Positions 15,094 to 22,996 of a stretch of 32,362 nucleotides of DNA are shown here, in pieces. Numbering within the stretch: the first letter of the stretch is position 1; the number at the start of each line of letters is the position of its first letter. The translations under genes were made by a program, and so were the position numbers. This DNA is from an uncultured Oscillospiraceae bacterium (GTDB lineage Bacteria; Bacillota; Clostridia; Oscillospirales; Oscillospiraceae): assembly GCA_905234575.1 (NCBI GenBank), contig CAJOIG010000006.1, forward strand, positions 1 through 32,362, written 5' to 3'. The notes below the pieces were generated by a model, which saw only the letters and a program-made list of their open reading frames with translations, did not search any database and was not told the origin of the DNA.

Positions 15094-16762
15094 CCATGCC
15101 GTCCAGGGTGATCCGCGCCTCCGGCAGGACGGTGAGGGCCAGGAAGCTCAGGGTGATGAAGGGGTCGATGCCTTCCGGGACGCCGATGCTCCGGGCCTTC
15201 CCTTCCAGCTCGTCCAGGGTCTCGATGATCTTCGAATAGCGGGCGTCGCTCATGAGGCCGGCAATGGGCAGGGGCAGGGTGCCGAGGACCCGCCCCCCGG
15301 ACACCACGGAGTACCCGCCCTGGGTATGGCGGACGGTCTCCATGGCCAGGAGGATGTCCGCGTCGTTGTCCCCCGCGGCGATGAGGTTGTGGGCGTCATG
15401 GGCGACGGTGGTGGCCACCGCGCCGCCCCGGATGGACAGGCCCTCCAGGATGCCCGTACCGATCTTGTCGGTCCGCCCGTGCCGGTGGGCCATGACGATC
15501 TTGTTGAACCGGCTATCCGGAACGAACATCCCGTCCCGGGTCGTCACGGCGGCCCGGACATGCTTTGTGAGGATCTGGCCCGGGATGATGCCGATGGCGT
15601 CCGCCTCGCCAGTACATGGCAGAGCGATGTCCGCGGCGGTGAACCGGGGCAGGCGCACCGTGTGGATGAGAGGCTTCGGCACCGGCACGGCAAGATCGGC
15701 GGCGTAGTCCGCCTCCGTCAGGAACCGGCCCCGGACCATTACGTCCGTCGGGCGCGGATCGTTCCCATCGTCCAGCAGGAGCAGATCCGCCTGATACCCC
15801 GGCCCGACGGCCCCAAGACGGCGCAGGCCGTAATACCGCGCGGCGTTCCAGCTTCCCATGCGGTAGGCCCGGGCGGTGGGGACCCCCAGGGCAATGGCCT
15901 TGCGGACGCAGGTGGTGATGTGCCCGTCGGCCTCGATCTCCGCGAGGTGCTTGTCGTCCGTGCAGAAGAGACAGCCGTCCAGCGGAAGGCCCGCGTCCAG
16001 CACCGCGGAAAGCAGGACCTCCAGGTTTTTCGCGCCGCTGCCTTCCCGCATCAGGATCGTGAAGCCCGCCCGGAGCTTTTCGAGGACCTCCGTCGGGGCC
16101 GTGCACTCGTGGTCGTTCTCCACCCCGGCGAGCCGGTACGCCTGCAGGTCCTTCCCGGAGAGCCCCGGCGCGTGCCCGTCGATGTGCTTCCCGCGGAAGA
16201 GATCGAGCTTCGCGCCCATGGCCTCCTCCCCCGCGACGCAGTCCATAAAGCGCATGGTCTCCCCCAGGCCCAGGACCCTCGGATAGTTTACATAATCTTT
16301 CATCTCCGACGCCGGGAACTCGCCGCAGCCGTTCACGTCGGTGTCGGCGGCGGGGACCGAGGACGGGAGCATGAAGAAGGTGTTCGTCAGCATCCGGTCC
16401 GCGCAGGCGAGGAAATAGTCGAGTCCGGCGCGGCCCGCCACGTTCACGATCTCGTGGGGGTCGGCCACCACCGTGGTCGTTCCGGCGCGGACGAGGACCT
16501 TGGAGAATTCTCCCGGCGCGGCCATGCTGGATTCCAGGTGGACATGGGCGTCGATGAGGCCGGGGACGATGACCTTTCCGGCGCAGTCGACCTCCCGCGC
16601 GCCGGCATAGTCCCCCACCCCGACGATGGTGTCGCCGCAGATGGCCACGTCCCCCGGGAGGAACTCCTCCGTGAACACGTTCAGCACCGTGCCGCCCTTG
16701 AGGACCAGGTCCGCCGGCTCCTCGCCCCGGGCGCAGCGCAGCAGCCGCTTTCGGTCGATCAT
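15083..16762 (-). CDS. ade: Adenine deaminase
   Basis: Metal-dependent amidohydrolase of 559 residues converting adenine to hypoxanthine and ammonia for purine salvage. Features: composite beta domain with VLKGGTVLNVF, metal-binding DAHVHLESS (H73, H75), VADPHEIVNV (H103), GHAPG near 196-200, NDHE near 216-219 and CTDDKH near 267-272. The C-terminal Ade domain includes RHGRTDKIGTG, AHDAHNL and a tail with PFITLSFLALTVLPEARIT. The length fits AdeC of Bacillus. Residues 156-160 (DYVNY) and the last two codons plus stop are encoded by an AT-rich repeat with codons unlike the rest of the gene. It follows the DUF2804 gene by about 34 bases, a gap that holds another copy of the repeat. Confidence 0.95.
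   Translation of the reverse strand: MIDRKRLLRCARGEEPADLVLKGGTVLNVFTEEFLPGDVAICGDTIVGVGDYAGAREVDCAGKVIVPGLIDAHVHLESSMAAPGEFSKVLVRAGTTTVVADPHEIVNVAGRAGLDYFLACADRMLTNTFFMLPSSVPAADTDVNGCGEFPASEMKDYVNYPRVLGLGETMRFMDCVAGEEAMGAKLDLFRGKHIDGHAPGLSGKDLQAYRLAGVENDHECTAPTEVLEKLRAGFTILMREGSGAKNLEVLLSAVLDAGLPLDGCLFCTDDKHLAEIEADGHITTCVRKAIALGVPTARAYRMGSWNAARYYGLRRLGAVGPGYQADLLLLDDGNDPRPTDVMVRGRFLTEADYAADLAVPVPKPLIHTVRLPRFTAADIALPCTGEADAIGIIPGQILTKHVRAAVTTRDGMFVPDSRFNKIVMAHRHGRTDKIGTGILEGLSIRGGAVATTVAHDAHNLIAAGDNDADILLAMETVRHTQGGYSVVSGGRVLGTLPLPIAGLMSDARYSKIIETLDELEGKARSIGVPEGIDPFITLSFLALTVLPEARITLDGMEFT
16283..16296 (-). repeat. Intragenic copy of the AT-rich 14-mer in ade
   Basis: On the minus strand this reads ATTATGTAAACTAT, identical over 14 bases to 15068-15081 but inverted. 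It encodes part of D156 to Y160 with codons GAT-TAT-GTA-AAC-TAT, whereas neighbouring codons nearly all end in G or C. Confidence 0.8.
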
Positions 16763-16782
16763 GCTCTCCCCGCCTTTCCAAT

Positions 16783-16795
16783 TAGTTTACATAAT
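16783..16795 (-). repeat. Copy of the AT-rich word upstream of ade
   Basis: On the minus strand ATTATGTAAACTA, a 13-base match to the other copies, begins two bases after the DUF2804 stop codon and 20 bases before the ade ATG, filling much of the intergenic gap. Confidence 0.8.
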
Positions 16796-16796
16796 T

Positions 16797-17828
16797 TCAG
16801 TAGCGATTGTGGACCTTCTCCGCGAAGCACATCACGTCCCGGAGGTCAAGCGCCGTCCCGTCGTCCAGCACGGCCCGCCCGCTCATCCGGCCGAAGACCT
16901 GGTGCTGGTCCGACACGAGGAGCTTGAAGTCCAGCTTCGCCGCCCGGTCCAGGACGGGCCGGAACTCCATCTCGAACCGCCCGTCCGAGGAGGAGAAGGT
17001 CCACGGGTCCATATAGCCGGAGGCCGGGATGTGAAAGGTCACGTCGTCGAGCTTGTGGGCCCGGCCGTCGTAAAACAGGATGTTCTCCGTGGCGGCGGAC
17101 GTATTGCCGAAGCCATAGCCGATGTTGAAGCCGAAGGCGTGCCCGCCGAGGTCGGCGTTGCCGGAACCCCAGTGCCAGGTGTTGTCGTAGGTCCAGACGC
17201 CGCGGCCCCAGTCCAGGGTGCCGAAGTCGGTCTCCGGGCGGAACTCGTAGCGCGCGCCGTCGTATTCCATAGTGCCCGAGGCGCGCATACAGTTGATCTT
17301 TTGGTTGTAGTAGAAGGCGTGCTTTTTGTCCCAGGGGGTGGCGATGACCATGCTGTCCCCCGGGGGAGGCGGCGGAGAAAGGACGATGTCGCAGGAGAAG
17401 GGCTTCTCCCGGAAGAAGCGCTCGAAACGGCAGGTGATGTGCCGGCGTCCGTCCTCCTCCACGGCAAAGCGCATTTGGAGGCGCTTGTCGGCGTACTCCG
17501 TGACGCCGGACGCCGAGCTTTTCGGAAGGCCGAGCTTCCCCAGGGGAAAGGCGTTCAGGACCGTCTCGGTGTGCTCCCAGGGCTTCTCCCCGAACACGAG
17601 GAGGGACACGGACTGCAGGCCGATGTACCCGTCGTCGGAGATGGTGAAGGCCCCGGCGAAGCCCTCCGCCAGGACAAGATAGTAGTCCCACTCCTTGATG
17701 CGGAAGCGGGGCGCGCGAATCGCGGCGCGGTCATACCCGAACACCGGCGTCCGCGCCCAGCCGGGCTCCCGCAGCTCGCCCCGTTCATCCAGCAGGGGCT
17801 GACGGGCCGTTACCTCGTGGTTGCGCAT
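16797..17828 (-). CDS. DUF2804 domain-containing protein
   Basis: Protein of 343 residues that I recognise as DUF2804 by its opening (QPLLDERGELREPGWAR) and the core DWGRGVWTYDNTWHWGSG at about 203-220. There is no signal peptide or membrane helix, so it is probably cytoplasmic. It is rich in Trp, Tyr and Phe and predicted mostly beta, resembling lipocalin-like barrel proteins. The biochemical role of the family is not known to me. The start at 17828 follows GGAGGAGGG and lies within the last codons of a small upstream gene (19-base overlap), so translation is likely coupled. Confidence 0.85.
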   Translation of the reverse strand: MRNHEVTARQPLLDERGELREPGWARTPVFGYDRAAIRAPRFRIKEWDYYLVLAEGFAGAFTISDDGYIGLQSVSLLVFGEKPWEHTETVLNAFPLGKLGLPKSSASGVTEYADKRLQMRFAVEEDGRRHITCRFERFFREKPFSCDIVLSPPPPPGDSMVIATPWDKKHAFYYNQKINCMRASGTMEYDGARYEFRPETDFGTLDWGRGVWTYDNTWHWGSGNADLGGHAFGFNIGYGFGNTSAATENILFYDGRAHKLDDVTFHIPASGYMDPWTFSSSDGRFEMEFRPVLDRAAKLDFKLLVSDQHQVFGRMSGRAVLDDGTALDLRDVMCFAEKVHNRY

Positions 17829-17974
17829 GGGGATCCCTCCTCCGCATGGCAGAAGCCGTCATGGAAGCTTCCGCAGTTTTCGCAGACCTCCGGCTCCTCG
17901 ATGAGGGACAGCGGAGAGCGCTCAAAGCGCGCGCAGACATGGTCCGCATCGGTCGGGCGCGGCTGGACATTCAT
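17810..17974 (-). CDS. Small cysteine-rich protein, 54 residues, hypothetical
   Basis: A short gene with the strong ribosome site GAAGGAGGG just before its ATG at 17974. The product has five cysteines, with CENCGSFHDGFCH at residues 31-43 (C-x2-C-x7-C-H), a pattern suggesting a small zinc-binding knuckle. The rest is polar, with a PLSLIEEPEVC lead-in. The stop lies inside the first codons of the DUF2804 gene, indicating coupled translation and perhaps a shared role. I do not recognise a named family. Confidence 0.6.
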   Translation of the reverse strand: MNVQPRPTDADHVCARFERSPLSLIEEPEVCENCGSFHDGFCHAEEGSPCATTR

Positions 17975-17996
17975 AGCATACCCTCCTTCGATATAG

Positions 17997-18029
17997 AAAC
18001 AGACCGGACGCAGCGCATCCGGTCTGTTT
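17997..18029 (-). terminator. Terminator hairpin after the beta-helix-like gene
   Basis: A 12-bp perfect stem (17997-18008 with 18018-18029) encloses a nine-base loop; on the minus strand it ends in GTTTCTAT. The tail is short, so some readthrough into the small CxxC gene is possible. No separate strong promoter was seen for that gene. Confidence 0.7.
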
Positions 18030-18039
18030 ATGTCTTGAA

Positions 18040-19724
18040 TCAGTAGACGCCGCCGGCGGCGACGAACTCGTCGTAGGTCATGGGGCAGCCGTTTTCCAGC
18101 ATGCCGTTCCAGAGCATCTCCGCGGGGAAGGTGGTGTAGTCGCCCGCCCAGATGAGGGGCATGAACTCGTTCTCATGGTGTCATTGACCTCGTCCTCCGC
18201 GATGAGCCACTGATGGAGGTATTCCTTGTAGGCGTCCTCGGACACGCCGCCCGCCGCGGGAGCCGCGGCCTCGGGGCTGCCGGAGGGCTCGCCGGAGGCC
18301 GGAGCCTCCTCCGCGAAGGGGTTCTCCACCGCGTAGTCCTCCCAGACGGGGACCGCGCCCGCGCCGGAGACGTCGGCCTTCGCCTCGAAGGCGCCGACGG
18401 TCACGGTGAACTCGCCACTGCCCGCAAGGGTCTTGCCGGAGGCGTCGACGATCTTCGCGTTCTCGATCGCGCCCTCGCAGGACAGGGTGCCGTTGATGCA
18501 GGAGTCGCCCGTGACGACCCAGGTACTGTCCTTGTCGATGATGACATTCGCAATGCCGTCGCCGGTGGTGCCGCCGTTGAAGCTGTCGTCGCAGTTGACG
18601 GCGCCGGTGAGCTCGCTGCCCTCGAGGAGATAGAGGTCGAGGTTCGAGATGGTGTCATACACCACATCGCCGGGCAGGGTCTGGTCGACGGCGGTGAAGA
18701 TGCAGTTCGCGCCGTTCGCCCCGGCACGGCCCCAGGTGCGGGAGCTGGAGTTGCCGGTCACCTGCAGGAAGTAGGTGGTGTCGTCGCCGCGGACGATGTC
18801 CACGCCGGCGAGGGTGATATAGCTGGAGGTGTTGGTGTTGTAAAGAATGGGACCGGCGTGGGTGGTGAGGGTGCCGCCGACCATCTCAAAGTGGGAGGTG
18901 CCAACGTCCGCGTCGCCGGACATGGACTGGTAGACGATGATGTTCCAGACATTGTTGTCGTTGATCTGGTTCGGGATCATGTTGCCCTCGAGCTCGCAGT
19001 CGAACAGGCGGATCGTGTTCTTGCCCTCGATAGCGATGGCCTCGGAGCCGCCGGTGTAGAGGTAGGCGTCATGGACGGAGATGTCCGCCGTGACATAGAC
19101 CGCGCCGGTGCCGCCGTTCGTGACGTAGCGGCCGCCGTCGATGACCATGAGCCCGCCGCCGCGGTCGGAGCGGATCGCCGCCGCCGCCATGCCGGCCTCG
19201 GTCTCGACGTTGCAGTCCCAGGCATAGAGCGTGCCGCCGCCGGCGACGTGCAGGCCGCCCGCGGAGCCCTGGGTGGTGTGGATGTCGGCGTTCCGGACAT
19301 AGGCCACGCCGTCCTTGTAGGCGAAGACGCCCGTGCCGCCGCCCACGGTGGAGTCGATGGTCACGTCGTCCACATACATCTCGCCGTCGGAGACGAGGAG
19401 CGTCGCGCCGACGCCGTAGAAGCTCGCCGCGTCGCCGCCGGAGGAGCCGGAGCCGCCATTCACGAAGTCGGAGTCCGTGATGGTGGCCTTCGCGCCGTCA
19501 TAGACGTGGATGACGCTCTCGTCGCCGGTGACGGATTCCATGGATTCGCCGGTAATTTCGGTGTCCGTGGTGATGTCGAGGACGGCGTCGTAGCTGTCGG
19601 GCTCGCCCGAACCGCCGCCGCCGGGAGCGCCGGAAGCGCCGCCAGGGCCGCCGGAAGCGAACGCGCTCACGGTCAGGACCATGCAGAGGACCAGGACCAG
19701 AGCCAGGAGCTTGGATGCTTTCAT
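18040..19724 (-). CDS. Secreted beta-helix-like repeat protein, frameshift near C-terminus
   Basis: Exported protein of about 560 residues if one frameshift is repaired. It has a signal peptide (MKASKLLALVLVLCMVLTVSAFA), then a Gly/Pro/Ser-rich linker. A long series of short strands such as VIHVYDGAKATITDSDF, GGLHVAGGGTLYAWDCNV and GAVYVTADISVHDAYLYTG looks like a parallel beta-helix with no obvious catalytic residues. After QWLIAEDEVNDT (about 18175) the frame shifts. In the next frame the sequence continues sensibly, ENEFMPLIWAGDYTTFPAEM up to EFVAAGGVY and a stop at 18040. One missing base explains it. Function unknown; possibly an adhesin or surface carbohydrate-binding protein. Confidence 0.75.
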
Positions 19725-19748
19725 GTTCTTTCCTCCTAATGCTTTTTT

Positions 19749-19764
19749 GGGGGAACATTCCCCC
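19749..19764. other. Hairpin in the leader of the beta-helix-like gene
   Basis: GGGGGAACATTCCCCC is a short palindrome in the transcribed leader, between the promoter and the AGGAGG ribosome site. It may stabilise the mRNA or bind a regulator. Confidence 0.4.
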
Positions 19765-19774
19765 TATTAAATGC

Positions 19775-19804
19775 AGTATACAAACTTCCGCGCCGCCGCG
19801 TCAA
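19775..19804 (-). promoter_or_regulatory. Promoter of the beta-helix-like gene
   Basis: On the minus strand, TTGACG (19799-19804) and TATACT (19775-19780) are separated by 18 bases. Confidence 0.75.
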
Positions 19805-19807
19805 GAG

Positions 19808-19830
19808 AAAAAAGCCGCTGTGGCTTTTTT
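19808..19830. terminator. Symmetric hairpin with A and T tracts between the divergent promoters
   Basis: AAAAAAGCC (19808-19816) pairs with GGCTTTTTT (19822-19830) around a five-base loop. It would read as a terminator on both strands and sits between two divergent promoters, so it may insulate them. Confidence 0.55.
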
Positions 19831-19848
19831 GTAACGGATATGTTACAA
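19829..19848 (+). promoter_or_regulatory. Perfect dyad operator overlapping the -10 of the 5'-nucleotidase gene
   Basis: TTGTAAC-N6-GTTACAA is a perfect 7-bp inverted repeat. Its right arm overlaps the likely -10 element TACAAT (19844-19849), so a bound protein should block transcription of the nucleotidase. Confidence 0.6.
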
Positions 19849-19880
19849 TATGTTCATCCCAACAAAAAGGAGAACGCACC

Positions 19881-21901
19881 ATGAGAAAGGAACGCAAGCT
19901 CTTATCCCTCCTGCTGGTCCTCGCGCTGGCCGCGGGACTTCTCGGCGGCGGCGCTTTCGCCTCGGGCGATCCCGGCACGTCCGCCGCGCCCGGCGGGGCC
20001 TCCGGCGAGGCGTCCGGCGGCGGCGCAAACGAGACCGAGACCGTCACCCTGATTCCCGAGGAGATGGACGAGCTCCTCATCGGCCCCGAGGGCTACGAGT
20101 TCACCACCGACCTCACCGTCGGGCATCTCGAGCTCGATCCCGCGGCCGAGATCTCCTCCGAATATCCCATCGTCGTGCTTTTCGGCGAGTCGGACACCGT
20201 GAAAAACGGCGACGTGATCGGGAACGTCCAGTTCGTCTCCGACTACGACGAGATCATCGCAATCGTCCACACGAACGACGTGCACGGCCACATCGACGTG
20301 GAGCCCTACGTCAAGGGCCTCGCAGACGAGCTGAAGGCCAGCGGCAAATACAGCCTGGTCCTCACCGTCTCCGCGGGCGACATCTACGGCGGCGGCGAGG
20401 CGGTCGCCGGCTCCTACAACGGCGAGTTCATCCCCGCCATCATGGACGGCGTCTACGACGTCATCGCCCCGGGCAACAACGACTTCGGCTCCACCGGCGT
20501 CGTGCGCCACAACGTCCTGCTCTCCTCGCTCTATGAGCACACCCAGACCCTCTGCGCCAACATCGGCGCGCGGGATACCGGCCTTGCCGTGGAGGAGTAC
20601 GCCGCGGGTTATGAGCCCATCCTCGGCGACGAGCTCTTCGACGAGCTCTATGACAAGGTCACCACCGGCGCGGACGGGAGCCTCGACCTGAGCGCGCTGG
20701 ACCTCACAGATCCCGCTCCGGGCGGGGCGGTCTATCCCCACACCACGACCTTCGAGACAGGGACCGGCACCGTCGTCGGCCTCTTCGGCCTGACCACCAG
20801 CGGCGGCGCCATCGACGTGGACGTGGACGGCCTCGGCTCCATCGCGAGCGCCCAGGCCCGGACGGCGCGGACGTCGTGATCGGCGTCGGCCACACCGGCT
20901 GGCTCGGCGAGGGCGCGACCACCGCCTCCTCGAATGACACGAACTCCTGGCAGCTCGCGGACAAGGTCACGGGCCTCGACGCCTTTGTGGACGGTCACAC
21001 TCACTCCATCATCAACAAGGGCCAGGGCGTGCTGGTCGGCTCCGATCCCACCTACGTGAACCAGGCGGAGAGCTTCGGCTACTGCATCGGCGTCATGGAG
21101 CTATACGTCAAGGACGGCAGGGTCCTCGCAAAGCACGGCGAGGTCATCCACGACATGAGCGGCATCACACCCGACGCAGAGGTCCAGGCCCTCGTCGATC
21201 TGGCCGAGGCCCGGGTCAAGGAGGACTTCGGCAAGCCCATCGCCCACACCGACTACTTCCTGAACGGCGAGCGCATGTCCGCCGGCAACGAGGGCGGCAC
21301 CGTCCGCGGCAACGAGACGAACCTAGGCGACCTCATGACGGACGTCATCCGCGCCGCCGCCTCGGAGAAGATGGGCGTGGACTATGACTTCGCCGCCTAT
21401 CCCGGCTTCTGGCTGCGCTCCTCCATCGAGGCGGGGGACATCACCCTCGAGAGCATCCAGGGCGTGTTCGCAAACCCGACGGTCCTCTACTACGACACCT
21501 ACACCGCCGACCAGGTCGTGAGCATGGTCACCCGGGGCCTCAACAGCGTCTATCCCGAGAAGGAGGACACGACCTTCACCCAGTATTCGGGTCTCACCGT
21601 GACCTACACGAACACCGCCGGCAAGGGCACGCCGCTGACGATCACCGTGGGCGACACCCTCGTCTACGACGCGGCGAACGGCGGCATCCAGGTGGGCGCG
21701 GACTGGACCTGCGAGGGCGTTCTCACCATGTCCGGCGGCGAGATCGACAGCTACACCGGCGACATGGCGAACTGGATCTGCCACGACAAGACCGAGGTCC
21801 AGGCCCTGGTGGGCGACTGGTTCCAGAGCCACACCGCCGACGACTACACGATCTTCCCGAACACCGTGGCTCCCGACGGCCGCATCGTGGCGGTCGGCTG
21901 A
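19881..21901 (+). CDS. 5'-nucleotidase/2',3'-cyclic phosphodiesterase family protein, frameshifted
   Basis: Secreted metallophosphoesterase of about 673 residues once one frameshift is repaired. A signal peptide and a Gly/Ser-rich linker precede the catalytic domain with HTNDVHGHI (first metal motif), SAGDIYGGGE, GNNDFG, GHTGW and DGHTHS. The C-terminal substrate domain has GNETNLGDLMTDVIR and ends in GRIVAVG. Proteins of this family strip phosphate from extracellular nucleotides. The first frame ends at a TGA (20877-20879); the second frame is open from just before it and continues the domain as GADVVIGVGHTGW. One lost G in the CCCGGAC stretch near 20860 would explain it. Ribosome site AAAGGAG; transcription ends at 21923-21957. 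Confidence 0.85.
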
Positions 21902-21922
21902 TACGGCCCCATATACACAACG

Positions 21923-21957
21923 TCTCCCCCGACGGTCTGCGTCGGGGGAGATCGTTT
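21923..21957 (+). terminator. Terminator after the 5'-nucleotidase gene
   Basis: An 11-bp stem (21923-21933 with 21941-21951) with a seven-base loop is followed by TCGTTTTAT. Confidence 0.85.
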
Positions 21958-21967
21958 TATTCTATGA

Positions 21968-22831
21968 TCAGTACGTCCAGCGGCAGGACGCGCCGCAGGG
22001 CAGGACCAGGCCGGAGGCCGTCGCCCGCAGGCCGAGCTCCTGGGCCTCGCTGTGCCCGCGCCCGAACTTTTTCGTGAAGACGCTCTCCGCGATGTACGTC
22101 AGCACCGAGGGGGAGAGGCCCGTGGTATAGGAGTTTATGAGCACGAACAGCGGCCCATCGGAGAGGAGCTCCGCCGCCGTCGTCACGAGGTCCCAGAGGC
22201 TGTCCTCCAGCCGCCAGACCTCCCCGCCGGGACCGCGCCCGTAGGAGGGCGGGTCCATGATGACGGCGTCGTAGGTCTTTCCCCGGCGGATCTCCCGCTG
22301 GCAGAACTTCACGCAGTCGTCCACGATCCAGCGGACGGGCCGCTCCGCAACGCCGGAGCAGGCGGCGTTCTCCTTGGCCCAGGCGACCATGCCCTTCGCG
22401 GCGTCCACATGGCAGACCTCCGCGCCGGCGGCAAGACACGCGACCGTCGCCGCGCCGGTATAGGCAAACAGATTCAGCACCCGGATGGGGCGTCCGGCGT
22501 CCCGGATGCGCGCGGCGGCCCAATCCCAGTTCGCCGCCTGCTCCGGGAAGATTCCCGTGTGCTTGAAGCTCATGGGCTTGACCTGAAAACGAAGGTCCCC
22601 GTACCGGACGACCCAGCTTGCCGGGAGACGGTTCTTCTCCCAGGCGCCGCCGCCGGAGCTGGACCGGCGATACGCCGCGTCCGGGCGGTTCCAGCGCGGA
22701 TCGGTCCGGGGCGTCTGCCAGATCGCCTGGGGGTCCGGGCGCAGCAGGATGTGCTTCCCCCATCGCTCCAGCTTCTCCCCGCCCGAGGCGTCCAGAAGCT
22801 CATAATCTTCCCATCGTTCGCTGACCCACAT
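21968..22831 (-). CDS. Class I SAM-dependent methyltransferase (RlmI/RlmK-like)
   Basis: Methyltransferase of 287 residues. Motif I is VLNLFAYTGAATVACLAAGAEV (about 118-139) with acidic residue D143 after it, and motif IV is DPPSYGRG (193-200). KHTGIFPEQAANW before motif I is typical of the family related to 23S rRNA cytosine methyltransferases. There is no PUA domain, so it is the short form. The start at 22831 follows GGAGG; an ATG eleven codons earlier lies at the transcription start and is unlikely. It is single and monocistronic. The substrate is probably rRNA but not proven. Confidence 0.85.
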   Translation of the reverse strand: MWVSERWEDYELLDASGGEKLERWGKHILLRPDPQAIWQTPRTDPRWNRPDAAYRRSSSGGGAWEKNRLPASWVVRYGDLRFQVKPMSFKHTGIFPEQAANWDWAAARIRDAGRPIRVLNLFAYTGAATVACLAAGAEVCHVDAAKGMVAWAKENAACSGVAERPVRWIVDDCVKFCQREIRRGKTYDAVIMDPPSYGRGPGGEVWRLEDSLWDLVTTAAELLSDGPLFVLINSYTTGLSPSVLTYIAESVFTKKFGRGHSEAQELGLRATASGLVLPCGASCRWTY

Positions 22832-22866
22832 GGCGGGACCTCCGCGTACCAGTTTTTGTATCATTT

Positions 22867-22896
22867 ATTATACCATGCTTGCCGCCGCGCGGTCAA
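22867..22896 (-). promoter_or_regulatory. Promoter of the methyltransferase gene
   Basis: On the minus strand, TTGACC (22891-22896) and TATAAT (22867-22872) are 18 bases apart. Confidence 0.78.
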
Positions 22897-22931
22897 TTCC
22901 CGCCGAACTCCGAAAAAAACGCGCCGGACCC

Positions 22932-22960
22932 TTGCGCCGGAACGGGAATTGGTATAAAAT
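22932..22960 (+). promoter_or_regulatory. Promoter of the three-lipoprotein operon
   Basis: TTGCGC (22932-22937) and TAAAAT (22955-22960) are 17 bases apart, upstream of the SGNH lipoprotein gene. Confidence 0.6.
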
Positions 22961-22996
22961 CTTCGTCGGAAAACCCTGATTCCTGCGAGGCTCCCC

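Noticed and set aside
15061..15100. A complete dif site
   Set aside because: Only the XerD-like arm is present, in tandem rather than facing an inverted XerC arm across a six-base centre.
16763..16796. Purine riboswitch before adenine deaminase
   Set aside because: The gap from the DUF2804 stop is only about 34 bases and holds the AT-rich repeat; there is no room for an aptamer.
20876..21901. Separate gene for the second half of the 5'-nucleotidase
   Set aside because: It starts in the middle of the phosphoesterase domain, lacks a signal peptide and ribosome site, and continues the sequence of the first half.
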